A stretch of 64,000 bases of DNA from Paracoccus tegillarcae. GTDB lineage: Bacteria; Pseudomonadota; Alphaproteobacteria; Rhodobacterales; Rhodobacteraceae. The notes under the pieces were generated by a model. The model was not told where the DNA came from. It saw nothing but the letters and a program-made list of their open reading frames with translations, and searched no databases. Of this stretch, positions 17,803 through 27,276 are shown piece after piece. The stretch is from NCBI RefSeq assembly GCF_002847305.1, contig NZ_CP025408.1:1447001-1511000 (forward strand). The letters run 5' to 3'. The translations under genes were made by a program, and so were the position numbers. Positions within the stretch are counted from its first letter, which is position 1; each line of letters begins with the position of its first letter.

Positions 17803-19110
17803 TTACAGCACGTAGCGCGACAAATCGGTCGAACGTGACAAATCGCCCAGATGCTTTTCGACAAAATCTGCGTCGACCGTCACCGTCTCACCGCCCTTGT
17901 CGGGGGCGCTGAAGGACAGATCCTCAAAGACCCGCTCGATCACCGTATACAGCCGCCGTGCGCCGATATTCTCGATCGCGCCATTCACCTCGGCCGCGAT
18001 CCGCGCCAGCGCGGCGATGCCGTTTTCGGTGAATTCGACCGTGACCTTTTCGGTCGCCATCAGCGCTGTGTATTGCAGCGTCAGGGCGTTGTCCGTCTCG
18101 GTCAGGATGCGGATGAAATCCTCTTCGGTCAGCGCCCGCAACTCGACCCGGATGGGCAAACGACCCTGCAGTTCCGGCAGCAGGTCACTGGGTTTCGCCA
18201 CGTGGAAGGCACCAGAGGCGATGAACAGGATATGATCGGTTCTGACCGGGCCGTATTTGGTGGAAACCGTGGTGCCTTCGATCAGCGGCAGCAGATCGCG
18301 CTGCACGCCCTCGCGGCTGACTTCGCCGCCACGCGCCTCGGTCCGGGCGGCGACCTTGTCGATCTCGTCGATAAAGACGATGCCGTTTTCCTGCACCGAT
18401 TCCAGCGCCGCGGCCTTGACCACCTCATCGTCCAGCAGCTTGTCAGCCTCTTCCGCGATCAGCAGCTCATAGCTTTCCGATACGGTCACCTTGCGGCGCG
18501 TGCGACGCCCGCCAAAGGCCTTCATCAGCCCCGACAGGTCCATCATCCCGCCCATGCCGCCGCCGGGCTGACCGGGAATGTCCATCATCCCAAGCGGGTT
18601 GGAGTTGTCCTGCAACTCGATCTCGATGACGGTATCGTCCAATTCACCACGCTTGAGCTTGTCGCGGAACATCTGGCGGGTCCCGTCGCGGGCCTGTTCG
18701 CCGGCCAGCGCCTCGATCACCCGATCCTCTGCGGCTGTATGGGCGCGCGCCTTGACGTCCTCGCGCATGCGGTCGCGCGTCTCGATCAGGGCGGCATCGG
18801 TCAGGTCGCGGATGATCTGTTCGACATCGCGCCCGACATAGCCCACCTCGGTGAATTTGGTCGCCTCGACCTTGATGAAGGGCGCATTCGCCAGCTTGGC
18901 CAGCCGGCGGCTGATCTCTGTCTTGCCGACGCCGGTCGGTCCGATCATCAGGATATTCTTGGGATAAACCTCATCGCGCAGGTCATCGCCCAACTGCTTG
19001 CGCCGCCAGCGATTGCGCAGCGCCACCGCAACGGCGCGCTTGGCGTCCTTTTGCCCGATGATAAAGCGGTCCAGTTCGGACACGATTTCGCGGGGGGTCA
19101 GGTCGGTCAT
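17803..19110 (-). CDS. hslU: HslU, ATPase subunit of the HslUV protease
   Basis: HslU unfolds substrates and feeds them to HslV. The 435-residue product has Walker A GPTGVGKT (residues 57-64), the intermediate I-domain (about 110-240, with [14 protein letters not shown]), Walker [14 protein letters not shown], sensor motifs in the C-terminal AAA region, and the C-terminal tail ending LSRYVL that docks into HslV. The length is normal. It lies 60 bases after hslV on the same strand, so the two form an hslVU unit. Confidence 0.97.
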   Translation of the reverse strand: MTDLTPREIVSELDRFIIGQKDAKRAVAVALRNRWRRKQLGDDLRDEVYPKNILMIGPTGVGKTEISRRLAKLANAPFIKVEATKFTEVGYVGRDVEQIIRDLTDAALIETRDRMREDVKARAHTAAEDRVIEALAGEQARDGTRQMFRDKLKRGELDDTVIEIELQDNSNPLGMMDIPGQPGGGMGGMMDLSGLMKAFGGRRTRRKVTVSESYELLIAEEADKLLDDEVVKAAALESVQENGIVFIDEIDKVAARTEARGGEVSREGVQRDLLPLIEGTTVSTKYGPVRTDHILFIASGAFHVAKPSDLLPELQGRLPIRVELRALTEEDFIRILTETDNALTLQYTALMATEKVTVEFTENGIAALARIAAEVNGAIENIGARRLYTVIERVFEDLSFSAPDKGGETVTVDADFVEKHLGDLSRSTDLSRYVL

Positions 19111-19170
19111 GATGTTTCTCAGCCTTCAGCCTGCATTGCTTGTCGATTATCGCGAAAGAAGGGCGGCACC

Positions 19171-19728
19171 CTATTCCTCCAGCACTTCGACCGTCAGATT
19201 TCCATTGGTGTAGACGCAGATATCCGCCGCAATCGCCATCGCCTTGCGGGCCACGCCCTCGGCGTCCAGATCGGTTTCCAGCAACCCGCGCGCCGCCGAC
19301 AGCGCGAAATTGCCGCCCGAGCCGATGGCGGCCACGTCATGTTCGGGCTCCAGCACATCGCCCGCGCCGGTCACAACGTAAATCTGCGCGCCATCGGTGA
19401 CGATCAGCATCGCCTCGAGGTTCCGCAGGTATTTGTCGGTGCGCCAATCCTTGGCCAACTCGACACAGGCGCGTTGCAATTGACCGGGCGCAGATTCCAG
19501 CTTTTTCTCAAGCCGCTCCAGCAGGGTAAAGGCATCGGCGGTCGAGCCGGCAAAGCCCACAACCACATCGCGCCCGCCGGGTTGCAGGCGGCGCACCTTG
19601 CGCGCCGTGCCTTTCATCACCGTCTGGCCGACGCTGACTTGCCCGTCACCCGCAACAACCACCTTGCCGCCGCGCTTGACCGCAAGGATCGTTGTGCCGT
19701 GCCAGCCAGGAAAGTTTTCATCCGCCAT
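19171..19728 (-). CDS. hslV: HslV, peptidase subunit of the HslUV protease
   Basis: HslV is the bacterial proteasome-like threonine protease. The 185-residue product has a short propeptide and then [15 protein letters not shown], in which Thr12 is the expected N-terminal nucleophile after removal of 11 residues, with [14 protein letters not shown] and the [14 protein letters not shown] motif following. Alphaproteobacterial HslV usually carries such a longer propeptide. It is the first gene of hslVU, transcribed leftward; trxA upstream ends in its own terminator. Confidence 0.97.
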   Translation of the reverse strand: MADENFPGWHGTTILAVKRGGKVVVAGDGQVSVGQTVMKGTARKVRRLQPGGRDVVVGFAGSTADAFTLLERLEKKLESAPGQLQRACVELAKDWRTDKYLRNLEAMLIVTDGAQIYVVTGAGDVLEPEHDVAAIGSGGNFALSAARGLLETDLDAEGVARKAMAIAADICVYTNGNLTVEVLEE

Positions 19729-19834
19729 CGTGGGTCTCCGTCTTGCCTGATGCTGAGATATGGGCCGGCGGGCGGCTTCGCAACCCGCATGGCCGAAAGG
19801 ATAGCTGCCGGTTGGGCCAGGGTCCGGCTTTCAC

Positions 19835-19876
19835 GAAAAAGCCCGCCACGCCAACTCGGGCATGACGGGCTTTCTC
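19835..19876 (-). terminator. Rho-independent terminator of trxA
   Basis: Read on the minus strand, GAGAAAGCCCG (19876-19866) pairs with CGGGCTTTTTC (19845-19835), with one mismatch or G-U pair, and the stem ends in a run of five T. It begins 14 bases beyond the trxA stop and separates it from hslV. Confidence 0.85.
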
Positions 19877-19889
19877 GATCTGTATCGGA

Positions 19890-20210
19890 TCAGATGCTTT
19901 CGTCGATCCAGCTTTTCAGCGCAGCCTTGGGTGCCGCGCCCATGCGGTTCGAGACGACCTCGCCACCCTTGAACATGAACAGCGCCGGAATACCGCGCAC
20001 GCCCAGGCCTGCGGCCGTATCGGGGTTTTCATCGACATTGACCTTCACGATCTTGATCTTGCCGGCATATTCTTCCGACAATTCCTCAAGCGAGGGACCG
20101 ATCTGCTTGCATGGGCCACACCATTCAGCCCAGAAATCGACCAGGACAGGGGTCTCTGCGTTACGAACTTCGGCGTCGAATTCGGCGTCGTTCACGTGGC
20201 TGGTTGCCAT
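19890..20210 (-). CDS. trxA: Thioredoxin 1
   Basis: This 106-residue thioredoxin has the active site WCGPC (Cys31 and Cys34 counted from the chosen start), the cis-Pro segment [15 protein letters not shown] and the usual C-terminal helix. It is the general cytoplasmic disulfide reductase. Two ATG codons are in frame, at 20216 and 20210; AAGGAG ends one base before the first but seven bases before the second, so I chose the second (product begins MATSHVND). It follows addA by 59 bases on the same strand and ends in a strong terminator. Confidence 0.96.
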   Translation of the reverse strand: MATSHVNDAEFDAEVRNAETPVLVDFWAEWCGPCKQIGPSLEELSEEYAGKIKIVKVNVDENPDTAAGLGVRGIPALFMFKGGEVVSNRMGAAPKAALKSWIDESI

Positions 20211-20269
20211 TTTCATGCTCCTTCAGATGGGTGCCGGCCAAGGCCGGTTTGAATAGGGTCAGGTGACAG

Positions 20270-23200
20270 CTAGGGTCGCGGCGGCGTCGGGTCAAGGGCT
20301 GCCCGCGCCTGATCCAGAACCGCATCGGGCAGCGCCATCAAACTGCGCGTGGCCGTCCACAGCACAGCAGCCGAGACGGGCCTGTCGGGATAAATCAGGC
20401 GCAAAGCGTCGCGATACGCCGCCATCTGGCGCAAAATGCCGCTGGGCACGGCCTCGGCAGTGGCGGGCACATCGCTGTTGGATTTGTAGTCGATGGCCAG
20501 CACTCGAGCGGGGCCCACGATCAGCCTGTCAACGGTGCCGTGCAGCGTGCCGACCCAATCGAGCGGCGCGGTCAGATCGACCTCTGCCAGCACCGTTTCG
20601 CCCGGCTGCGCGGTCATGATCTGCGCCAGATCGGGTGCCGCGATCACGGCACCAGCCTCGGCCAGCAGATCGGCCATGTCATCCGCGCCCGGCAGCCCGC
20701 CCTCGGCGCCCGAAAGTGCGGTGCGCGCCAGTTCAGCCCAATCGCCGGGATCGGCGCCGGGGAGGTGCTCTAGCAACAGATGCAGCCGGGTCCCGCGCAG
20801 CATGGCGGCCTGCGGATCGGCATTCTCGACCGCCTGACCGGCCAACACCTTGCCCCCGCCCAAGGCCGTCGCTGCAACGGGCGCAGGCGGCCGGGCAGGG
20901 CGCGCGGGCCTGACCCGGACCCAATCGGGCAGCGCCGTGGCGTCGGCGCCGTGATCCACCGTCGGCGCGCTATGGCTGGGCCAATGGCCAAAGCTGTACC
21001 TCGTAGCCGTACCGATCCCGTCGATCTGGATCGGCTGATGGTCCAGCCCAGCGCCATTCGCACCCTCGGCAATCATCGCATGCCAACTGTCCAGCCCTTC
21101 GCCGGTCTCGCCCGCAGCCGCCACGATCAGCCAGCTTTCCGCCCGTGTCATCGCAACATAGAGTAGCCGCCGCCGCTCTTCGTCCTGCCGGGTTCGTTCA
21201 TGCGCGACCGCTCGTTCGACCGGATCGGGGCGCTGATGCTTGCTGCCGCGCCAGACCGCCGGGCCATCCGGCAAGGTGATTGTCTGCGCCGCCGGCGGAG
21301 ATTTGCGCTTTGCTGTGTCCGGCAGGATGACAACCGGGCTTTCCAGACCCTTGGCGCCATGCACCGTCATCACCCGGATCAGATCCTCGTCACCACTGCC
21401 GGCCTGACGGCGCACCTCGACATCATCCCCGGAAAGCCAGACCAGAAAGCCCGTCAGACTGGGCGTTTCCAATGCCTCATAGGAAAGCGCCTGCGACAGC
21501 AATTCGGCAATGCCATCCTCGGCCTCTTGCCCCAACCGCGCCAGCAGGCGTTCCCGCCCGCCATGGCGGATCAGCAACCGTGAGATCAGATCATGGGGCC
21601 GCATGTATCCCGCCTGCGCCATCAGGTCGGTCATGATCGCCGTCGCGGCGATGTGATCAGAGGCGCGCAGCCGCTCCCACAGGAATTCGCGCTTGCGCCG
21701 GCCATGGGCCAATCGGTACAGCGCATCCTCATCCAACCCGAACAAGGGCGAGCGCAGAGCGGCGGCCAGTGACAGATCGTCCTCGGGCGTATCAACACAG
21801 GCCAGCACAGCGCGAATATCGCGCACAGCCAGTTCGGCGGCCAGTTTCAGGCGGTCGGCACCGGCAATCGGCAGTTCGGCGGACTTGCAGGCACGGATGA
21901 TTTCATCGAACAGCCCCTTGCCCTTGCGGCCCTGCACCAGGATCAGCACATCGCCATATCGCAGCGGGCGCGTTTCGCCGCTGCGGATGTCATGCAGCGG
22001 CGTGCCGTGGATCGCCTTGATCTGACTGGCGATCGCATCGGCCAGCACAACTTCGGCCGAGGGCGGCACGGGCTGATCCTGCGGCACCCACCATTCGCCA
22101 TCCGCAGGCGTCTCGGGTGCGGGTGCAGGCGGCCAGATATCAACACGCCCCGGCAATGCATCGCGAAACGCGATATGGCGCGAGCCTTCGCCCAACCCTT
22201 CGGCCGCATCGCCGACGAAAACCGCGTCGACCACCCGCAGGATCGCCGGCGAAGATCTGAACGAATGCTGCAATTCGCGCTGCGCCATGGGTGCCTGCAC
22301 CTGCGCGAAAGCCTGATCGAACTGCGTGCGCATGGCCTGAAAGACGGCTGTATCGGCACCCTGAAAGGAATAGATCGACTGTTTCGGGTCGCCCACGACA
22401 AACAGTGTGCGTTCGCGCGGCACCGCGCCGCTGCCACTGGTGAACTCCTTGGTCAGCCGTTCAATTACCTGCCATTGCTCGGGGCTGGTATCCTGCGCCT
22501 CGTCCACGAGGATATGGTCGATGCCACCATCCAGGCGCCACAGCACCCATTGCGCCATGCTGGATTCCGACAGCAAACCGCCAGCACGACGGATCAGGTC
22601 GTCAAAATCCAGCCACCCATGATCCAGCTTGCGCACCGCATAGCGACGAGTGAATTCATGGGCAAAACGGTGCAGCGACAGGCTGCGCAGCGCCAGGGTC
22701 AGGGAAACCCGATCCGGGCGCGCGGCCTCGACCCGACGCATCAGCGCGTCCAGCTGGTCCATCAGCGGCGCGCAGGGACCGTTTTGCAGGGCCTTGGTCG
22801 GGAACTTGCCCAGCTTGGCAGCAAAAGGCTCTTTGGCGCCAGAACCGTTCAAAAGCACATCTTCCAACATCGCCAGTTCGGCCAGCCCAGGTGCTGACCA
22901 ACGGCCCTGTCCCAGCCGGACGCCAGCGCGCCGGTCGGTGGGGCCACTGGCAAGCAGCGGCGGGATCAGCGACGCGATCAGATCTGCCTCACCGCCCAGC
23001 AGAACACGCGACAGCAGACGGCGTTCATCCACATCCGCGGCCAGGCCGTGCGCCGCCCACAACGCATCAGCGTCAGGCGGGCCGGTATGGGCCGCCTCTG
23101 ACAGTCCCGCCAAAAAGCGGTTCAATTCATGCCCGCTGTGCAAAGCCGTCAGATCAGCGATGACGGGATGTCCCTCTTCTGCCATTTCCTCGACGATCTC

Positions 23201-23656
23201 GGCACGAAGGACGGCGGCGCTACGGTCATCCAGTTCCGCGAACCCAAGCGGCACGCCCGCCTCTAGCGGAAAGCGGCGCAGCAAGGCCGCACAAAAGCTG
23301 TGGATGGTCTGCACCTTCAGCCCGCCGGGCGCCTCGATTGCCTTGGCGAACAGACGCCGGGCTTCGGTCAGATCGGCGGTGTCGTCTTCGCCCAATGCGG
23401 ACAGGGCGGCGCGCAAATCGGGTTCCGGCAACATCGCCCATTCACCCAGCCGGCGCAGCAGCCGGTTCTGCATCTCGGTTGCAGCGGCCTTGGTATATGT
23501 CAGGCACAGGATGCGTTCCGGCCGCGTGCCGCGCAGCAGCAGCCGTGCAACCCGGTCGGTCAGCACCCGCGTCTTGCCCGAACCGGCATTGGCCGTCAGC
23601 CAGGTCGAGGCCCTCGGATCAGCCGCCTCAACCTGGTTCTGCGTCGCGCTATCCAT
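20270..23656 (-). CDS. addA: Double-strand break repair helicase-nuclease AddA
   Basis: AddA is the UvrD-like helicase and nuclease subunit of AddAB, the RecBCD counterpart of alphaproteobacteria, which resects ends for RecA. The 1128-residue product has Walker A TANAGSGKTRVL (about 21-32), the DEAQDTSPEQW Walker B region, VGDPKQSIYSFQGAD (motif IIIa-like), VMTVHGAKGLESPVV and YVAMTRAESWLIV helicase motifs, and a C-terminal nuclease motif LAIDYKSN. I chose the ATG at 23656, which begins MDSATQNQVEAADP as in the family. It overlaps the end of addB by eight bases. Confidence 0.95.
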   Translation of the reverse strand: MDSATQNQVEAADPRASTWLTANAGSGKTRVLTDRVARLLLRGTRPERILCLTYTKAAATEMQNRLLRRLGEWAMLPEPDLRAALSALGEDDTADLTEARRLFAKAIEAPGGLKVQTIHSFCAALLRRFPLEAGVPLGFAELDDRSAAVLRAEIVEEMAEEGHPVIADLTALHSGHELNRFLAGLSEAAHTGPPDADALWAAHGLAADVDERRLLSRVLLGGEADLIASLIPPLLASGPTDRRAGVRLGQGRWSAPGLAELAMLEDVLLNGSGAKEPFAAKLGKFPTKALQNGPCAPLMDQLDALMRRVEAARPDRVSLTLALRSLSLHRFAHEFTRRYAVRKLDHGWLDFDDLIRRAGGLLSESSMAQWVLWRLDGGIDHILVDEAQDTSPEQWQVIERLTKEFTSGSGAVPRERTLFVVGDPKQSIYSFQGADTAVFQAMRTQFDQAFAQVQAPMAQRELQHSFRSSPAILRVVDAVFVGDAAEGLGEGSRHIAFRDALPGRVDIWPPAPAPETPADGEWWVPQDQPVPPSAEVVLADAIASQIKAIHGTPLHDIRSGETRPLRYGDVLILVQGRKGKGLFDEIIRACKSAELPIAGADRLKLAAELAVRDIRAVLACVDTPEDDLSLAAALRSPLFGLDEDALYRLAHGRRKREFLWERLRASDHIAATAIMTDLMAQAGYMRPHDLISRLLIRHGGRERLLARLGQEAEDGIAELLSQALSYEALETPSLTGFLVWLSGDDVEVRRQAGSGDEDLIRVMTVHGAKGLESPVVILPDTAKRKSPPAAQTITLPDGPAVWRGSKHQRPDPVERAVAHERTRQDEERRRLLYVAMTRAESWLIVAAAGETGEGLDSWHAMIAEGANGAGLDHQPIQIDGIGTATRYSFGHWPSHSAPTVDHGADATALPDWVRVRPARPARPPAPVAATALGGGKVLAGQAVENADPQAAMLRGTRLHLLLEHLPGADPGDWAELARTALSGAEGGLPGADDMADLLAEAGAVIAAPDLAQIMTAQPGETVLAEVDLTAPLDWVGTLHGTVDRLIVGPARVLAIDYKSNSDVPATAEAVPSGILRQMAAYRDALRLIYPDRPVSAAVLWTATRSLMALPDAVLDQARAALDPTPPRP

Positions 23657-26600
23657 CGCCGCCAACCTTTCGCGGCTGCGCCGGGTCCGACAGATCCCAT
23701 TCGCCAAACCGTGCAAGATGTTCGTAATCGCCGGCAAAGCGGGACGTGGTCCCTGACCGCATCGCGGCAAAGCCAGCATCGCCCGACAGATAGGCTCTGA
23801 TCAGGCTGACAAAGCGGTCCCAGAAATCGCCCATCAGATCGCCGGGTAGGCTGCGGTCATGCGTCTCGCCCTTGTCGCCCAGCTGGATATAGCTGATGCC
23901 CGCGACCTCGGACGGGCCGATGCTGTCAAAGGCCCCGTTTTCGACCATCACCGCCTCTAGCAGCAGCTGCTTTTCGCTGGCTTCGATATCGCTATCTTTC
24001 GGCGGCGCTCCGGATTTGTAGTCATAGACCTGCGCCCGCCCGTCGTTCAGCATGTCGATCCGGTCAGGCTTGGCCGTCAGCACCAGTCCGGTATCGGCCA
24101 CGGCCATCTGCTGCTGACGCTCGATCACGGCGGGATGGCCCAGTTGCAACCGCGCCAACTCATCCGATACCAGCCGCTCGGCGATCCCGGCAATGCGGGC
24201 CAGCCAGAAGGCGCGGGCCGAGGGCCAGGGAACCTGCTCGTCCAGCACCTCGCCTGTGATGTGCAGCAACCGTGCCTTCAGCGTCTCGGGTGGAGTGTCG
24301 GCATCCGGGCGCGATTCCAGCAGGCACTGCACGATCATGTGCAGGGCTGTCCCGCGCAGCATCGCATCGGGTTCGGGTCGCAGCGGATCAAGCGCGCGCA
24401 GCCCCAACACGCGCTTGGCATAGATCGCATAAGGGTCGCGGATCAGCGTTGCGACATCGGTGGCCGACAGTTTCGTCAACGCGGGCGCGGGCGGGATCGG
24501 CGCGGGGCGCCTGGCCGGATCAACGCGCGCCTCGGGCCGGGCCAGCGCAGCAGCCATCGCCAGCCAATTCCCGCCCCGCGCCCGCATCTGCGCCAGCGCG
24601 GTCTTGCCACCCTGATCGGGCAAACCGTCCAGCAGGTTGGTCAGCCGGTTCAGCCAGCGCGAGGGTATCGTCTCGGCGGTGTCGTCCCGCCGTGCCCGCG
24701 TCAGGATCACCCGATCCGCGCCCATGCCTTGCTGAAAATCATGCGCAGCCAGTCCGATGCGCCGCTCGGGCAGGGTCAGCCCCGCCTCCAGCCGCATCTG
24801 CCGCGACAGCCAGGGATCGGGCTCCAGCGATCCGGGCCAGCCGCCCTCGTTCAGACCGGCCAGAATGACCGTCCCGTGGGCGTTTGTGCGTGCCTCTCTT
24901 GGGCCGCGAAAACGGATCAGGTGGTTGAAGGCAGGGTCGGCGCGCACCGCCAATGGCTGCATTTCGGTGCGCAGCAGGTCGGCAAAATCGCCCGGCCGCA
25001 TCGGCGGCCCCTGATCGGCATGTTCCGTCAGATGTGCCAATAACGACTGCGCCTGCGCGCCATCATCGCCCTGCCACAGCCGCGAGGCGGCGACCTGCCC
25101 ACCCGGCCCCGCGGCCAGATCGCTGGCCAGCGCCAGATGATCCGCCGCGCGATCGGCCAGTGGCCTTGCTGCGCGATCATCGGCCAGGGCGCCGATCCGG
25201 TCCAGCACCGCCGCCAGCCATTCAGCCCAGACCTTTTGCAAGGCATCGCCACGCGTCGCCCATTCGCGCAATTCGTCGCCATCCGGAAAGACCGGCCCTT
25301 CGCGGCGCAGTTTCAGCTCCAGATCCCGCGTCAGGCGCAGCAAATCGTTGCGGCCAAGCTGATCCGAGCCGCTGGCCGTCACCGGATGCTTGAGCAGCCC
25401 GAGCAGCGCGTCGATGGTCAGCGGCTGGCCAAACAGACCCGCGACCTGCCGCAGAAACAGCCCCGGTGCAGTCATCGGCAGTGGCTGGCCCGCGCTGTCA
25501 TCGGGCACCAGATGCCAACGATCCAGCGCCGCCGTGACACGGCGAACCAAGCCCCCATCTGCGCAGATCAAGGTGATCGGCAGCATGCGCTCTACCGCGT
25601 CGCGCATGATCAGGGCGATGGTTTCGGCCTCCTGGCCAAGCGTATCAGCCTCGATCAGGGTCAGTTCATGCGTCGCAGGTTCCAGATCGCCCAACATCGG
25701 ACCGTCGGCGATCCACTGTTCGGTCACCGGCGCGGGTCGCAGGGCCAGCGACATCAGCGCATTGCGTTCGGGTACGGGCGCTGCGCGATCCGTCCAGCGG
25801 GACGGATAACCGGCAGCCCGGATCAACGGGGCAAAGCGCGCCTGCGGGTGATCCTCGGCGGTGTGGTCCAGCCCGTCCCAGATCGCGTCTGGCTGATCGA
25901 AATCGAAGCCGGGCAGGACCACGGCGCCATTGGGCAGCGACGCCACCGCCTGCATGAACAGCCGCGTTGCCCCATGCGATCCGGTCGAGCCCGCGACAAA
26001 CACCGGCGCAGCGGGCAGATCGCGCCCCTCGGCCCAGTTCGCCGCTACCGACTCGGCCGCTGCGCGCTGGCGAGCAGCACGGTCCACCGGCGGCTCACGC
26101 AGATAAAACCCGGCGGCAATGCCCAGAAACTGCAGCGCGTTCTGCCAGTGCCTCGCATGCTCGCCGGGGTCGATGCGCGACAGGGCATCCGGGCCGCAAC
26201 CCTCGGTCTGCATCTCGGTCATCAGTTCCGACAGTGACTGCGCCAGTTCAGGGATCGAGTGCCCCGCCGCCAGATCCTGCCGCTGCAGCGACAGTCCGGC
26301 AACCAGACGCCCCAGTTGCAACCGCCGCGCCAAGGGTGCCTCCAGCGGTGCCATTGCCGCCGCCGGCCCCGCGCCCAGATCGGTCACGATACGCAAACGT
26401 GGCAAAAGCAGCGCGCCACAGGCGTCAAAGGCGGCCTTGATCGCGGTCAGCGTACGTCCGGAATTGGCGTAAATGGTTGCGCGGGCGATGGCTTCGGGCG
26501 GTTGGCCCGCCATCCGGTCCAGAAAGCCTGCCACGAATTCCTGCGCGAAATCGACGCCCGGCGGCAATGCGAACAGGCCCGGTTGCCAATCAGCCGCCAT
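23649..26600 (-). CDS. addB: Double-strand break repair protein AddB
   Basis: AddB is the partner subunit of AddA. The 983-residue product begins with a helicase-like domain that lacks a good Walker A motif, as is usual for alphaproteobacterial AddB. It has the central LAGLNEGGWPGSLEPDPWLSR motif and a C-terminal RecB-like nuclease core with VYDYKSGAPP and a downstream GISYIQLGDKGET strand. It overlaps the murU-like gene upstream by 11 bases and addA downstream by eight, so all are translated from one message. Confidence 0.94.
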   Translation of the reverse strand: MAADWQPGLFALPPGVDFAQEFVAGFLDRMAGQPPEAIARATIYANSGRTLTAIKAAFDACGALLLPRLRIVTDLGAGPAAAMAPLEAPLARRLQLGRLVAGLSLQRQDLAAGHSIPELAQSLSELMTEMQTEGCGPDALSRIDPGEHARHWQNALQFLGIAAGFYLREPPVDRAARQRAAAESVAANWAEGRDLPAAPVFVAGSTGSHGATRLFMQAVASLPNGAVVLPGFDFDQPDAIWDGLDHTAEDHPQARFAPLIRAAGYPSRWTDRAAPVPERNALMSLALRPAPVTEQWIADGPMLGDLEPATHELTLIEADTLGQEAETIALIMRDAVERMLPITLICADGGLVRRVTAALDRWHLVPDDSAGQPLPMTAPGLFLRQVAGLFGQPLTIDALLGLLKHPVTASGSDQLGRNDLLRLTRDLELKLRREGPVFPDGDELREWATRGDALQKVWAEWLAAVLDRIGALADDRAARPLADRAADHLALASDLAAGPGGQVAASRLWQGDDGAQAQSLLAHLTEHADQGPPMRPGDFADLLRTEMQPLAVRADPAFNHLIRFRGPREARTNAHGTVILAGLNEGGWPGSLEPDPWLSRQMRLEAGLTLPERRIGLAAHDFQQGMGADRVILTRARRDDTAETIPSRWLNRLTNLLDGLPDQGGKTALAQMRARGGNWLAMAAALARPEARVDPARRPAPIPPAPALTKLSATDVATLIRDPYAIYAKRVLGLRALDPLRPEPDAMLRGTALHMIVQCLLESRPDADTPPETLKARLLHITGEVLDEQVPWPSARAFWLARIAGIAERLVSDELARLQLGHPAVIERQQQMAVADTGLVLTAKPDRIDMLNDGRAQVYDYKSGAPPKDSDIEASEKQLLLEAVMVENGAFDSIGPSEVAGISYIQLGDKGETHDRSLPGDLMGDFWDRFVSLIRAYLSGDAGFAAMRSGTTSRFAGDYEHLARFGEWDLSDPAQPRKVGGDG

Positions 26601-27276
26601 TCAGCATGGCCTCGGCCAGAGGGATCGTTTCGGGCCGTCCCAGATCGCACCATTGGCCGCCATAGACTGTGCCAAAGGCGCGGCCTGCGGCGATCTGCAG
26701 ATCCCACAGCTTGTTCAGCGAAAAGACCTGGTCTGGTATCTCGGCCAGCCGTGCGGGGTTCAGCATCTGAACACCGCCATAGACCAGATCGCCCTTGCGC
26801 ATCAGTCGGCCCGCATCATCGGTGCTGAAGTCACCGCCGCCAACGCGCCCTGTCGTCTGCGCCAAGGGCACCAGCATCAACAAGGCATCCATGCGCGCGC
26901 CGTCCCAGGCAGCGTGCAGCGCCGCAACCGGGTTCGCCCCGCGCCAGACCACATCCGGGTTCAGTGTTACCACCGGCCCCTCGCCCAGCAAGGGCAGGGC
27001 CTTGCGCAACCCGCCGCCGGTGTCCAACAGCAGATCAGCCTCGTCGCTTATCGCGATGTCCTGACCGGCCAGATGGTCGGCGATCATCTGGCCCTTGTAA
27101 TGGCTGTTCACCACGATCGGCCCGGCCCCGGCCTCGCGCGCAACGAACAGGGCGCGATCCAGCAGCGTCTGCCCACCGACCTCGATCAGGGGTTTGGGAC
27201 GGTCGTCGGTCAAGGGCCGCATGCGCGTGCCCAGCCCCGCGGCAAACAGCATCAGCGGCGCGGTCAGGCGTTGCAT
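26590..27276 (-). CDS. murU: Sugar nucleotidyltransferase, MurU-like (N-acetylmuramate 1-phosphate uridylyltransferase)
   Basis: The 228-residue protein has the nucleotidyltransferase signature FAAGLGTRMRPLTDDRPKPL at residues 11-30, followed by LNPDVVWRG and a C-terminal YGGQWCDLGRPETIP segment. Length and neighbourhood match MurU, which converts N-acetylmuramic acid 1-phosphate to UDP-MurNAc in the wall recycling route found in pseudomonads and alphaproteobacteria. The neighbouring AmgK-type kinase domain, which supplies that substrate, supports this. The ATG at 27276 was chosen because it gives the family N-terminus; it overlaps the tsaE-amgK gene by 13 bases. Confidence 0.85.
   Translation of the reverse strand: MQRLTAPLMLFAAGLGTRMRPLTDDRPKPLIEVGGQTLLDRALFVAREAGAGPIVVNSHYKGQMIADHLAGQDIAISDEADLLLDTGGGLRKALPLLGEGPVVTLNPDVVWRGANPVAALHAAWDGARMDALLMLVPLAQTTGRVGGGDFSTDDAGRLMRKGDLVYGGVQMLNPARLAEIPDQVFSLNKLWDLQIAAGRAFGTVYGGQWCDLGRPETIPLAEAMLNGG

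Noticed and set aside
17851..20256. An 801-codon open frame on the plus strand across hslU, hslV and trxA
   Set aside because: It is antisense to three clear genes and encodes Arg/His/Gln-rich low-information sequence; high G+C makes such frames long.
23657..23779. Longer N-terminus for AddA
   Set aside because: The extra 41 residues are the addB frame overlap, do not resemble the family, and the ATG at 23656 gives the conserved start.
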